A stretch of DNA of 64,000 nucleotides from Pseudomonas segetis (GCF_900188155.1 NZ_FZOG01000002.1:449845-513844); one strand, 5' to 3'; positions 26,769 through 36,619 are shown, numbered from the stretch's first letter. The notes: generated by a model from the sequence alone, not told the origin. Made by a program: numbers and translations.

Positions 26769-28898
26769 CTAGCCTGCCGGCTGCAGCTCAATCGAACGAT
26801 TGGCCCAGCTCAGCCTGATTTCCTCGGGTCTGAGTTCGGCCGCAATCAAGTAGCCTTGCAGCGCATCGCATTGGTGGAGCACCAGCCAGTCGCGCTGTGC
26901 CTTGCTCTCGACACCAGTGGCAATCACCTCAAGCCCGAGATTGTGCCCCAGCTCGATGATCGACTTGACCATTGCCGCATCAGCCTGCGACTCGAGCATA
27001 GCACTGATGAACTGGCGATCGATCTTCAGGCAGTCCAACTCCAGATAACGCAAATCCGCGAGCGAAAACTGCCCGCGGCCAAAGCCATCAAACGCGGTTT
27101 TAACCCCCAAGGCACGCAAGCGCTTGAGTTGCTCACGGCTGTGGGTAAGGTTTTGCATCAGCGCAGCTTCCGAGACTTCCAATTCGATCTGGCCGGGCTT
27201 GAGCCCAAACTCGCGCAGTGCAAGGTTCAGCTCATCGACCAATCCCTTTAAACCAAACTGCAGTGCGCTGATATTGATGCTCACCCGCACCTGATCCGCC
27301 ACCTTGCCGACCAGTGACCGGCGCAGCTCAGCCGCCTGGCGGAAAATCCACAAGCTCAACTCATTGATCAGGCGCGTATCTTCCAGCACCTGGATGAACT
27401 CGGCGGCAGGTCTGCTGCTGTTGTCAGCTTGCCCCAGGCGCAACAAGGCCTCAAAGCCGCGAACCTCCCCTGTTGCCAGGTCAACCTGTGGCTGATAGCA
27501 GAGCGCGAATTGCTGCCGGCTCACGGCGCTGCGCAACTGATCCTCGAATGCACGCTTCGAGTTCTCGCGACCGCGCATTTCCTCGGTATAGATACGGTAC
27601 TGGCGACGTCCGCCACGCTTGGCCTCGTACATCGCCATATCTGCCGCACCCAGCAATGCCTCGATGCTCATGCCCTCTTCAGGCAAATAGGCAATGCCGA
27701 TACTGACGCCCAGATTAAAATCAAATCCATTGAGATTGCGTCGCCCGGATACAACACCAATCAACTTGGTGGCGACACTCTCTGCATCCTCTGGCCGGCT
27801 CAGGCTGTCCAGCAGCAAGGTAAACTCATCGCCCCCCATTCGCCCAAGTGTGTCGTACGAGCGAATACATTCGCGCAACTGTTGGGCGACCTGACACAAA
27901 AGTGCGTCGCCCGCATCGTGACCAAGCAAGTCATTGACCCGCTTGAACCCATCCAGGTCCATGTACAACACCGCCAGATCCTTGCCACTGCGATCACGGC
28001 GTGACAAGGCGCCCGCCATGGCCTGAAGAAAGCCACGACGATTCAATAATCCCGTCAAGGCATCTGACAGGGCCAGCGATTCAAGTTGCTCATGCAAGCT
28101 ATTGGTGACGGACATATCCAGCGCCATGAAAACCATCGCCCGCTGCGCGGGGATCGGCGAACACGACAATGCCACGGGCAGGGTCTGAGCATTGGCAGCA
28201 AACAGCATTGCATCATGCACGCAGTATGTTTCCCCGTTCATCCAGCGCTGGTAATAGTCTGATGCTTGCCATGTTCCGGCAACAGGCTCGGCCTGCAGAA
28301 AATCCAGGACCTGGCTGCCCATAACCTCATCAATCGAGCGCTGCAACATATTTGCAATTGCCGGGTTGGCGTAGCGCACCTCGCCCTGCTCGGACACCAC
28401 CATAATGCCTTCGGCAGCATTCTCCAGGATGGAGGCATTGAATGCGCGGGCACTTTCGAGTTGCATGGTCAAGGCACTCAGCTCCCGGCGTTGCCGCTCG
28501 AGTGCAAGCAACACCCTGACCTTGTGGTTGAGCACGGCCGGATCAAATGGCTTCTTGATAAAATCAATCGCCCCGGAGGCATAGCCGCGAGCCAATACGG
28601 CATCAGTCTGATCCAGCCCGGAGAGAAAGATGATCGGGGTCAAAAGCGTTTTGGGTTGCTCGCGCAAACGCCTGGCGAACTCAAAGCCGTCCATGTCCGG
28701 CATCTGCACATCAAGCAAGATAAGATCGACGTCATGGCACTGCAGGAAAGCCAAGGCGGCGATGGCATTATCAACGCAATGTATCGCTCGACTCGGTTCC
28801 TCGAGTAGCTCCTGCATGGCATCCAGGTTGTCTTGCAGGTCATCGACCACCAATACCACCGATACAGCCGGGGCCTGATCCAATTGCGGCTCTAACAT
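26769..28898 (-). CDS. REC-PAS-GGDEF-EAL response regulator, EAL probably inactive
   Basis: A protein of 709 residues. The receiver domain (about 12-130) has its phospho-acceptor at Asp63 (LLDVQMPDMDG). A PAS domain (about 150-265) and a GGDEF domain follow, the latter with intact GGDEF at 355-359 and an RxxD product-inhibition site at 346-349. The EAL domain (about 450-700) keeps EALLR but has DGFG (604-607) for DDFG and TGVE (661-664) for EGVE, losing two conserved acidic residues. I infer a phosphorylation-controlled diguanylate cyclase whose EAL domain binds rather than cleaves c-di-GMP. The cognate kinase is not in the immediate neighbourhood. Confidence 0.9.
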   Translation of the reverse strand: MLEPQLDQAPAVSVVLVVDDLQDNLDAMQELLEEPSRAIHCVDNAIAALAFLQCHDVDLILLDVQMPDMDGFEFARRLREQPKTLLTPIIFLSGLDQTDAVLARGYASGAIDFIKKPFDPAVLNHKVRVLLALERQRRELSALTMQLESARAFNASILENAAEGIMVVSEQGEVRYANPAIANMLQRSIDEVMGSQVLDFLQAEPVAGTWQASDYYQRWMNGETYCVHDAMLFAANAQTLPVALSCSPIPAQRAMVFMALDMSVTNSLHEQLESLALSDALTGLLNRRGFLQAMAGALSRRDRSGKDLAVLYMDLDGFKRVNDLLGHDAGDALLCQVAQQLRECIRSYDTLGRMGGDEFTLLLDSLSRPEDAESVATKLIGVVSGRRNLNGFDFNLGVSIGIAYLPEEGMSIEALLGAADMAMYEAKRGGRRQYRIYTEEMRGRENSKRAFEDQLRSAVSRQQFALCYQPQVDLATGEVRGFEALLRLGQADNSSRPAAEFIQVLEDTRLINELSLWIFRQAAELRRSLVGKVADQVRVSINISALQFGLKGLVDELNLALREFGLKPGQIELEVSEAALMQNLTHSREQLKRLRALGVKTAFDGFGRGQFSLADLRYLELDCLKIDRQFISAMLESQADAAMVKSIIELGHNLGLEVIATGVESKAQRDWLVLHQCDALQGYLIAAELRPEEIRLSWANRSIELQPAG

Positions 28899-29048
28899 GC
28901 ATCCCCCAAACCCTGCGCCCGTGTTTTTCAGCCTTGGCCTATAACACTGCTGTCGACTCTGGCACGGATTTCTTGAATCTCAGTTCTACCCAAGTCTAGC
29001 TAGCCGTCGAAAAATAGCACTATGCCAGCACCGCTAAATTACAGGCAC

Positions 29049-29073
29049 AAAAAAGCCCTCGATTCGAGGGCTT
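29049..29073 (-). terminator. Rho-independent terminator of the OmpA-family gene
   Basis: AAGCCCTCG and CGAGGGCTT pair around ATT, and on the minus strand the hairpin runs into six T. It lies 16 bases after the lipoprotein gene stop. Confidence 0.88.
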
Positions 29074-29088
29074 AGTGTTTCGCCTGAA

Positions 29089-29745
29089 TTATAGCTGGCG
29101 AAGGGTGATCTCTACGCGACGGTTCTGTGCACGACCTGCTTCGGTTGCGTTGCTGGCAATCGGCTGGTTCGGGCCGGCACCAAAGGCTGATATGCGATTG
29201 CTCGCCACGCCGTTTGCAGCCAGGTATGAGGCGACGCTTTGTGCACGCGCATTGGACAGGTTCTGGTTCAGCGCCAGCGAACCGGTGCTGTCGGTATGGC
29301 CGGTGATATCGATACCGTTCTTGTCGAATTCCTTGAATACGGTTACCAGTGAGTTCAGCGTTGGGTAAAAGCTGCTGGAAATATCGGAAGAGTTGCTGGC
29401 AAAGGTGATATTGCCCGGCATGATCAAGGTCAACTGGTCGCCATTACGCTGGACTTGAACCCCGGTTCCCACCAGCTTCTGGCGCAGTTGAGCTTCTTGC
29501 TTGTCAACGTAGTAGCCATAGCCACCACCGGCAGCACCGCCAACGGCAGCACCGATCAATGCACCCTTGCCGCGGTCCTTCTTGCTTGAGGTCGCGGCAC
29601 CAATGACAGCACCTGTAACGGCGCCAATACCGCCATAAATACCAGCCTTGCCCGCCTCGCTTTCCCCGGTGTACGGGTTGTTCGTACATGCTGCAAGAAA
29701 AGTGGAAGCTGCAACTATCAGTGCAAAATTACGCACATTACTCAT
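29089..29745 (-). CDS. OmpA-family lipoprotein (YiaD type)
   Basis: A protein of 218 residues. The signal peptide ends in a lipobox, FLAAC, giving an outer-membrane lipoprotein with lipidated Cys20. A glycine-zipper region follows (GGIGAVTGAVIGAA and GALIGAAVGGAAGG, about 38-75), then an OmpA C-terminal peptidoglycan-binding domain with DITGHTDSTGS and NLSNARAQSVASYL. It anchors the outer membrane to peptidoglycan. It is monocistronic with its own terminator. Confidence 0.93.
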   Translation of the reverse strand: MSNVRNFALIVAASTFLAACTNNPYTGESEAGKAGIYGGIGAVTGAVIGAATSSKKDRGKGALIGAAVGGAAGGGYGYYVDKQEAQLRQKLVGTGVQVQRNGDQLTLIMPGNITFASNSSDISSSFYPTLNSLVTVFKEFDKNGIDITGHTDSTGSLALNQNLSNARAQSVASYLAANGVASNRISAFGAGPNQPIASNATEAGRAQNRRVEITLRQL

Positions 29746-29844
29746 AAAGATTCCTTTGTTTCATAGGTTAAACAGGCATGTACCTGTGCCCTCAGGCTGA
29801 CGACAATACCAACTCTTACTCGCCCGCTGCTAGTCGTTCGATGC

Positions 29845-30489
29845 TCAGGCTTTGATAAATGGGTTCTCGCGCATCTCATCACCCAGCAAGGTGTCGGAAC
29901 CGTGTCCAGTCACCACTGTCGCGTCTTCATCAAGGCGATACAGGCGCTGCTTGATCGAGCGCTCGATGGTTGCGTAATCCCCACCCCACAAGTCCGTACG
30001 ACCAATACCACGTCGAAATAAGGTGTCGCCGGCAATCAACAGCTTCGCCTGCGGAAACCAGAAGCTCATCGACCCTGGTGTATGCCCGGGCGTATGCAAT
30101 GCAACCCCGCAACCGCAATCCAGGGCCTGGTCATCGGCCAGCCACTGATCGGGGGATGGCACTGGAACATAGGGAACACCAAACATCTTGCATTGCATTT
30201 CAAGGTTATCCCACAGGAATTGGTCTTCCTTGTGCAGATGCAGCGTCGCGCCGGTTTTCTCCTTCATCTGCCCAGAGGCCAGAAAGTGATCCAGATGCGC
30301 GTGGGTGTGAATGATGCTGACGACTTTCAATCCATGTCTATCAAGCCGAGCCATGATCTCATCGGGATTGCCACCTGGATCAACCACAATTGCCTTCTTG
30401 CTGATGGGATCACCAATGATGGTGCAGTTGCATTGCAAAGGCCCGACAGGGAATGTTTCGCGGATTAATGCTGAGTTGATGGGGTCCAT
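29845..30489 (-). CDS. MBL-fold metallo-hydrolase (glyoxalase II-like)
   Basis: A protein of 214 residues. The dinuclear metal motif HTHAHLDH (about residue 58) is followed by GHTPGS, GDTLFRRGIGRTD and VVTGHG near the C-terminus, the order of YcbL/glyoxalase II-like hydrolases. It probably cleaves a thioester such as S-lactoylglutathione or a related substrate. The start ATG 30489 is chosen over a longer frame to 30555, which shows no similarity. Confidence 0.9.
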   Translation of the reverse strand: MDPINSALIRETFPVGPLQCNCTIIGDPISKKAIVVDPGGNPDEIMARLDRHGLKVVSIIHTHAHLDHFLASGQMKEKTGATLHLHKEDQFLWDNLEMQCKMFGVPYVPVPSPDQWLADDQALDCGCGVALHTPGHTPGSMSFWFPQAKLLIAGDTLFRRGIGRTDLWGGDYATIERSIKQRLYRLDEDATVVTGHGSDTLLGDEMRENPFIKA

Positions 30490-31352
30490 GAGAGTTCCTG
30501 CTGGGTAGACCCTGCGATTCTGGCACAGAAGTTTATTTCGCCGCGAACAGAACACAGCCGGTACTTAATCGCAACAAAGTGCTTTAACGAACGAAAATCA
30601 ATCAACCATAACCAACAGTGACCCAGACATAACCTTTAGTCATGGTTTGCCCCGCAAGTACTGGCACTTAAGAATCAATCACCCTCTCGGTAGGAAAAAC
30701 CTTACATAAAACCCATAGTATTTTATCCACCATAGCAATAGCCCCGGTGCGAGCTGGTGGTCATCCGCTTGAGTTGAATTACATAGAATCAAAGTATGCA
30801 GACCCAAGGCTTTTTAATAAGCGTTCAGCGTGCACCACACGAAGGTTAAATCGACGGTTTGGACTATGAAACAAGTCCAATGAGCACTGAAGTTTGCTTT
30901 CCAGTTCACGGAACAAATACAGCAATGAGAAGCCTTGGAGTAAGCAGAACGCTAATAATTATTTTTGACTCACGCCCATTGCGTTGTCAGTCAACCCAAT
31001 GGAGAAGCTAAAACTTACGAGCCTGTAAAGACTGCTGCTTAAGCTAGACTCTTGACTGTGCTTGGCCAAAAGTCACCGAGAAGTGCAACTACATGTATAG
31101 GTGCGCAATCTATCTCCATGGCGATCGGAAACAGAAACCGGATTCGCCCAAAGATACGATGTGTTGATTCAGCTGACTTCGATGTACGTGCCAACTCCAA
31201 GGATGAGGACTGTGGCTGATGACCAGCAGTGGAGACTCCGATCCCATCTCAATGGAAGATCAACTTGAAGGTCCCCACAGCCGTGCAACGCCGTTACTGG
31301 AAAAGATCCTGAACATGAAGTCTTAATAGTTATTAAAGTATTTAGGAAACTT
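30490..31352. other. 863-bp gene-poor, AT-richer region upstream of the EvgA-like gene
   Basis: No family-supported gene is visible on either strand. The base composition is clearly richer in A and T than its flanks. The only reading frame with a plausible ribosome site is the 35-codon frame at 31219. A small inverted pair TGACT/AGTCA occurs near 31052-31075. It could be a decayed gene, an unlabelled small RNA or a long regulatory region for the two-component system. Confidence 0.5.
31219..31326 (+). CDS. Possible 35-residue small protein ahead of the response regulator
   Basis: An open frame beginning MTSSGDSDPISMEDQLEGPH and ending in LLEKILNMKS, with GAGG ten bases before the ATG, and 26 bases before the response-regulator start. 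I know of no homologue. It may be a leader peptide, the tail of a decayed gene, or chance. Confidence 0.2.
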   Translation: MTSSGDSDPISMEDQLEGPHSRATPLLEKILNMKS

Positions 31353-31973
31353 ATGCGCAAAATCCTGATTGTTGATGATCATCCAGTAATACGTCTAGCC
31401 GTGCGGGTACTGCTCGAACAGGAAGGCTATGAAATCGTAGGTGAAGCTGACAACGGTGTCGATGCCCTGCAATTGACCAAGGACAAGAATCCCGATGTTG
31501 TAATCCTCGACATCGGCATTCCCAGGCTGGACGGGCTACAGGTCATTTCCCGCCTGAAGGCGACAGGCGGCTCAACTCGTGTCCTGGTGCTAACCTCTCA
31601 ACCCGCCAGCACCCTGGCGAACAGATGCATGCAGGTTGGCGCCGCAGGCTTTGTCAGTAAAGACCAGGATCTGGCCGGGCTCTGTAGCGCAGTCAATGCG
31701 ATTTTGTCCGGCTATACCTATTTCCCCTACGGGATCTTTGGCTCGACACATGACAGCGAGCAACCCGAAAGCCAGTTACTGGAAAGCCTGTCCGACAGGG
31801 AGCTGATGGTGCTGCAATACTTAGCCAAGGGCATGACCAATAAACAGATTGCCGACATCATGTTGCTGAGTAACAAAACGGTGAGCACCTACAAGACACG
31901 CTTGCTGCAAAAGCTCGGAGCAACGTCTTTGGTTGAGTTGCTCGAATTTGCCAAGCGCAATAACGTTGCCTGA
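31353..31973 (+). CDS. EvgA/BvgA-like response regulator (NarL family)
   Basis: A protein of 206 residues. The receiver domain (1-120) has VDDHPVIR, phospho-acceptor Asp53 in ILDIGIPRLDG and Lys near residue 107. The LuxR-type DNA-binding domain (about 143-205) contains LSDRELMVLQYLAKGMTNKQ and SNKTVSTYKTRLLQKLG. AGGAA lies six bases before the ATG. Five bases separate its stop from the large hybrid kinase, the arrangement of evgAS and bvgAS. Its targets are probably the decarboxylase-antiporter operon facing it at 42645-35648. Confidence 0.92.
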   Translation: MRKILIVDDHPVIRLAVRVLLEQEGYEIVGEADNGVDALQLTKDKNPDVVILDIGIPRLDGLQVISRLKATGGSTRVLVLTSQPASTLANRCMQVGAAGFVSKDQDLAGLCSAVNAILSGYTYFPYGIFGSTHDSEQPESQLLESLSDRELMVLQYLAKGMTNKQIADIMLLSNKTVSTYKTRLLQKLGATSLVELLEFAKRNNVA

Positions 31974-31978
31974 ATCCG

Positions 31979-34900
31979 ATGGCTAATTTCCTGCGCATTA
32001 CCTGTGTGTTCTTGTTAAGCCTGTGCGCCCTCTCAGATGCGCATGCAGCTGAAACGACTGGAGAGTTTACGCGCCTGGAACTACTGGGCCTCTCGCAGCC
32101 AGTCTTGCATCGCACACAATTAAGCGAGGACGACTGGAACTGGCTACGCAAGAAAGAAACATTGGTACTCGGCACCTATGGCACAGACTACCCGCCTTTC
32201 AGGCTCGGCGCCGACAGTAACGAGTTTTCAGGTGTAACAGCCGATATTCTCGCGCTTATCAGCCGGGAGCTTGGAATAAAGGTCGAGGCCCATCTCTACA
32301 AAAGTCGCCAAGCTGCAGTGGAGGCACTCCAAAACGGCGAGCTGGACATGCTCAGCTCATTGGGCCCGATAGAAAGTGCGCCCGACCTCCTTAAAACCAA
32401 GCGCTACGTTAATTTAACACCCGCGTTGGTCCAGGGCACCGAAAAAGGCTGGCAGGCAACGGAGAAGAACTTATCAGGCAGCAAGATTGCCTACAATTAC
32501 CTGGACATAAGTCGCTCGCAAGCTCAGGCCTTGGCACCTGGAGCAATACTCACCCCTTTTTCAAGCGACCTGGAATCCTTCTCCTCGGTTGCATTCGGCT
32601 CACAGGACGCCGTGCTCAGTAATGTTGTGTCCGCCAATTACCTGGTCAATACCTTCTACGCAAACGAGTTGAAAGTTATCCATGCCTTTTGGGGAGAGCC
32701 CCCGGATGGCGCCCGGTTTGTATTACGCAGTGATAATCAACGCCTTCTGAATATTCTCAATAATGTTATCCGCAACGGTATTTCACCCGAGCAGCGCAAG
32801 CTGATCATAAAACGCTGGAACGGTGGCGGCCTCTCGAATATCAAGATGCCAGAATTAACCCGGCTACAGAAACGCTGGGTTGCGACGCACCCGACCTTGC
32901 GCGTTGGTGTAGCTGAGAATTTTCCACCCTACTCGTATATCGGCAATGACGACCACTACTACGGGATCACGTCCGATCTACTCACACTGATCCAGACACA
33001 AACCGATCTGGAAATAGAGATCATTCGCTTTGCCAAGCTCGATGACATGATCGAAGCATTGATCAATGGCAAAGTCGACATGCTTGCCGATATCTCTCCA
33101 TCGGATCAAAGGCGCGACTGGATGACATTCAGCCGATCCTACCTACCGACGCCCTACGCGCTTGTCAGCCCGGTAAGCCAACAAAGGATTCTGTCCCTCG
33201 ATAAAACAAGCAATAAACGTATCGCAATCGCCGATGAGCATGCATTGATACCCTTCTTGCGCGAGCAGTACCCAAATCTGAAGCTGGTCGAAGCCACCGA
33301 CACACCAGATGCCTTTGCCATGGTGGCTGCCGGCGAAGCGGATTTCACCATCCAGCCCTTGTTTGTTGCCCGCTACTACCTCGCGCGGTTCTATCAAAAA
33401 CAGCTGCACATCAGCATGACGTTAACCAAGCCATTATCGGCTGCATCCTTTGCCTTGCGCCGCGGAGACCGACAGCTCCAAGAGATCATCAACAGTGCGC
33501 TGGTCGAAATCTCGCCAGATGAATATGGCGCGCTGATCAATCGCTGGCGCAGCCGAGTCGTGTTGTCCCCTCCTTCTTGGCGCAACTACAAACCCCTGAT
33601 CTATCAAGCAATAACCGCTGCGGTTATCGTGCTGATGATTTTTCTCGGCTGGAATTTCTATCTACGTAATCAGATACGCAAGCGCAAGGCGGCTGAGCGC
33701 GAGCTCAGTGAACAGATACAGTTCATGGAGCTGCTTATCAACGGTACGCCTCACCCGATCTATGTCCGGGACCTGGACATGAGCGTTCGCATCTGTAACG
33801 ACAGCTATCTGCAAGCATTGGGCGCCTCCAGAGAAGACGTTATTGGCCATGCAGACCTCAGGCACTTTTCCCCCGAAGATGCCCAGGCCATTATGCGCGA
33901 TCATCACCAGGTCATCACTGAGCGTGAACCGGTAATTGTTGACCGAAAGATCACACTCAATGGCGAGCCCAGGGTTATTTATCACTGGAAACTCCCCTAC
34001 GTTGACCGCAAGGGAGTCGTGCGGGGAATCATCGGTGGTTGGGTCGATATCAGTGACCGACGCGCCTTGATCGAGCAGCTACGTGCGGCCAAGGACCAGG
34101 CAGATAAAGCGAATCGAACCAAAACCACCTTCCTGGCCACCATGAGCCACGAGATTCGCACCCCGCTCAATGCCGTGATCGGCATGCTCGAACTGGCCTT
34201 GAAACGTGAAACCAATGCACCAGCAGATCATGCATCACTGGAGGTGGCCTATAACTCAGCCCGAGGCTTGCTGGAGCTGATTGGAGACATCCTGGATGTG
34301 GCCCACATTGAGTCCGGACACCTGAGTATTCACCCGGAACGCGCCGACCTCAGACAAATAGCCGAAGGTGTGGTCAGGGTCTTCGAAGGGTTGGCAAGAC
34401 AAAAATCGCTTGAGCTGCGCCTCGAACTAGAGGGCGCCCTCGATGAACAAGTACTGCTTGACCCGCTGCGCTTCAGGCAGGTGTTGTCAAACCTTGTCAG
34501 CAACGCAATCAAGTTCACTGCGCGAGGCCATGTCTTACTCAAGCTGGTCGGTACCGCACTGGATGACGACTACTTGCAATTGCGGGTCGAAGTATCAGAT
34601 ACAGGGATAGGTATCTCCCCCAAAAATCAGAAAACCTTGTTCCAACCCTTCGTTCAGGTACATGAAACCTCAGGCGGCAGCGGCTTGGGATTGATGATTT
34701 GTCGAAATCTTGTCGAGATGATGGGAGGCAGCCTTGAGTTGGAAAGCCAGGAAGGCATGGGAACCTGCGTCAGCGTGTCACTAAAGCTCTTGTGCTTGGA
34801 GCCGGTGCAATCCAGCGTTACTTTATCCCCACCCGAGCATGCCCCCAGACAGGCGCTGCCCAAGCTCAAGATATTGGTGGTCGATGACCATCCGGCCAAC

Positions 34901-35599
34901 CGCATGCTCCTGGCCCAGCAAATGGAGTTTCTCGGGCAGCAGGTAGAGTGCGCCGTGGATGGTGAAAACGCCTTTGCGCTTTGGCAGTCGCAACACTTCG
35001 ACCTTGTTATCACCGACTGCAACATGCCTGTCATGAACGGCTATACCCTGAGCCGGACCATTCGCAGCAAGGAGCAGATGCAAGGTGCAACCCCCTGCAC
35101 GATCCTGGGCTTCACGGCCAATGCACAACCTGAAATGCTTCAGCTTTGCATCGACGCCGGCATGAACGGCTGCCTGTTCAAACCGGTCGAACTTGATGAC
35201 CTGGTCAATGCGCTGACTGAAGTAACACCTACCGAGCCTGTGGCCCGGGAAGTGCCATTTGACCAGGAGGCTCTCGAGCGCATATCCGGAGGCAACAAGG
35301 CCGTCAGCATCCGACTGCTTGATCAGATAAAGATCACTGTCGCAGAGGATCTTTCCAAGCTCGAGCATCTGTTAGAAAGCGCAGATCTGAATGCACTTTC
35401 GGAACTCGCGCATCGCATCAAGGGTGCGGCGGCAATCATCCGGGCAAATGAGCTAATCAACAGCTGTGTGGCCGTGGAACAGGCATGCAATGATGGCGAT
35501 ACACTCCAGGCCCAGGAACAGGCGCAACGAATGGCCAGCGCCTTGCGAGCGCTGGAGCAAGCCATTGAACAAACGAACCTTGGGCATGAAGCCACTTAG
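31979..35599 (+). CDS. EvgS/BvgS-like hybrid histidine kinase
   Basis: A protein of 1206 residues: signal peptide (1-23), two tandem periplasmic solute-binding (SBP_bac_3, Venus-flytrap) domains (about 60-280 and 305-525), a transmembrane helix (541-562), a PAS domain (about 580-700), and HisKA with phospho-His724 in MSHEIRTPLNAVIGM. The ATPase domain has SNAIKFT, DTGIGI and GSGLGL. A receiver with Asp1013 and an Hpt domain with His1145 (AHRIKGAAAI) complete the relay. All phosphorelay residues are present. By analogy it senses periplasmic conditions or ligands (acidity, amino acids or polyamines are inferred) and signals through the adjacent regulator. Confidence 0.95.
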   Translation: MANFLRITCVFLLSLCALSDAHAAETTGEFTRLELLGLSQPVLHRTQLSEDDWNWLRKKETLVLGTYGTDYPPFRLGADSNEFSGVTADILALISRELGIKVEAHLYKSRQAAVEALQNGELDMLSSLGPIESAPDLLKTKRYVNLTPALVQGTEKGWQATEKNLSGSKIAYNYLDISRSQAQALAPGAILTPFSSDLESFSSVAFGSQDAVLSNVVSANYLVNTFYANELKVIHAFWGEPPDGARFVLRSDNQRLLNILNNVIRNGISPEQRKLIIKRWNGGGLSNIKMPELTRLQKRWVATHPTLRVGVAENFPPYSYIGNDDHYYGITSDLLTLIQTQTDLEIEIIRFAKLDDMIEALINGKVDMLADISPSDQRRDWMTFSRSYLPTPYALVSPVSQQRILSLDKTSNKRIAIADEHALIPFLREQYPNLKLVEATDTPDAFAMVAAGEADFTIQPLFVARYYLARFYQKQLHISMTLTKPLSAASFALRRGDRQLQEIINSALVEISPDEYGALINRWRSRVVLSPPSWRNYKPLIYQAITAAVIVLMIFLGWNFYLRNQIRKRKAAERELSEQIQFMELLINGTPHPIYVRDLDMSVRICNDSYLQALGASREDVIGHADLRHFSPEDAQAIMRDHHQVITEREPVIVDRKITLNGEPRVIYHWKLPYVDRKGVVRGIIGGWVDISDRRALIEQLRAAKDQADKANRTKTTFLATMSHEIRTPLNAVIGMLELALKRETNAPADHASLEVAYNSARGLLELIGDILDVAHIESGHLSIHPERADLRQIAEGVVRVFEGLARQKSLELRLELEGALDEQVLLDPLRFRQVLSNLVSNAIKFTARGHVLLKLVGTALDDDYLQLRVEVSDTGIGISPKNQKTLFQPFVQVHETSGGSGLGLMICRNLVEMMGGSLELESQEGMGTCVSVSLKLLCLEPVQSSVTLSPPEHAPRQALPKLKILVVDDHPANRMLLAQQMEFLGQQVECAVDGENAFALWQSQHFDLVITDCNMPVMNGYTLSRTIRSKEQMQGATPCTILGFTANAQPEMLQLCIDAGMNGCLFKPVELDDLVNALTEVTPTEPVAREVPFDQEALERISGGNKAVSIRLLDQIKITVAEDLSKLEHLLESADLNALSELAHRIKGAAAIIRANELINSCVAVEQACNDGDTLQAQEQAQRMASALRALEQAIEQTNLGHEAT

Positions 35600-35607
35600 A
35601 TAAACAG

Positions 35608-35642
35608 CACAGAGGTCACGCCATGCGGGCGCAACCTCTGTG
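35608..35642. terminator. Convergent hairpin between kinase and binding-protein genes
   Basis: CACAGAGGT (35608-35616) and ACCTCTGTG (35634-35642) pair exactly across a 17-base loop in the gap between the two convergent genes. There is no clear T-run. Confidence 0.5.
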
Positions 35643-35647
35643 TCGGG

Positions 35648-36565
35648 TTAGTGATCGGACTCAATAACAGGCAGGGCATAAAGCTTGAGCAGAGACTCAT
35701 CGGCAGCACTTGGAGCACCAAGGTACTTGCGATAGGTCTTGAGCAAGTCACCTGACTCACTCATCTCGCTGATCACCGTATCAACCAGCAACCGGAAGTC
35801 CTCATCACCGCGCTCAAGCACCATGCTCACCGGCGCTCGCTCGTAGATATTGCCCAGCACCCGGACACTGTTGCTGTGCGCAGATTTATGAGCGTAGCTG
35901 GTGAGCAGGATCCGGTCGGAGATGAACGCCGAAGCTTCGCCATCAGCCACGGCCTGGATGCCCTGCTCATGATTGTCGACGGTAACCAATTTGGCGACCA
36001 ATCCCAATTTGTTCATTTGCTGGCGAATCCAATCGAGGGTGACCCCGCCTTTGATCACCGCGAAGGTATGGGTTGCAATACCGCGATTTATGGTCGCCCG
36101 CCAGGTAGGTCCGGTGTGTCCTTCCTTGCCTTGGAGAATTCTCACCAAGCGTTCTGGTGCATCATCACGGACCAGCGCAGCAAGGCCAGCGGTGTAGATC
36201 GGCAACGAATAACTGATCTGTTTACGCCGGGCAAGTGTTTGCGGCAGCGGCGTGCATAGAATATCGACATCACCTGTGCTGACTGCCTTGACGGCATGAT
36301 CATCGCCAACAGCCTGGAAGTTTAATCGCAGTTCGGGAAGCTCAAGTTGTTGCTTGACCCGCGCTGCAATATTGCGACAAATATCTATGGCGTAGCCGTC
36401 CACCTTGTCGCCTTGCTTGCTGCTAAAGGGCTCGACATCCGGCAAATAGCCCATCGTTATCTCACCACTACTGCGCACCCGATCGAGCGTTGCAGCAGTT
36501 GCCGACACGGGCAAGCTGATAGCCAGAGCAAACGCACAACCGAGTAGTCTTTTGGTATGTTTCAT
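35648..36565 (-). CDS. Periplasmic amino-acid binding protein (SBP family 3), orphan
   Basis: A protein of 305 residues with a signal peptide (LLGCAFALAISLPVSATA) and an SBP_bac_3 domain. Key segments are SGEITMGYLPDVEPFSSK, GYAIDICRNIAARV, the arginine-bearing LARRKQISYSLPIY and AFISDRILL, placing it near glutamate/aspartate-type binding proteins. No ABC permease or ATPase gene accompanies it. It is the last gene of the decarboxylase-antiporter operon, 54 bases after the antiporter stop. It might present a ligand to the EvgS-like kinase or to a transporter encoded elsewhere. ATG 36565 fits AGGA seven bases upstream better than ATG 36571. Confidence 0.85.
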   Translation of the reverse strand: MKHTKRLLGCAFALAISLPVSATAATLDRVRSSGEITMGYLPDVEPFSSKQGDKVDGYAIDICRNIAARVKQQLELPELRLNFQAVGDDHAVKAVSTGDVDILCTPLPQTLARRKQISYSLPIYTAGLAALVRDDAPERLVRILQGKEGHTGPTWRATINRGIATHTFAVIKGGVTLDWIRQQMNKLGLVAKLVTVDNHEQGIQAVADGEASAFISDRILLTSYAHKSAHSNSVRVLGNIYERAPVSMVLERGDEDFRLLVDTVISEMSESGDLLKTYRKYLGAPSAADESLLKLYALPVIESDH

Positions 36566-36619
36566 ATTCATTTCCTAATCCCTTGATTCCTGATGTCCGA
36601 AGCGTTGCAGGCAGCACGA

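Noticed and set aside
31169..31360. A 63-codon minus-strand frame across the response-regulator start
   Set aside because: It overlaps the regulator start and its ribosome site and shows no coding features.
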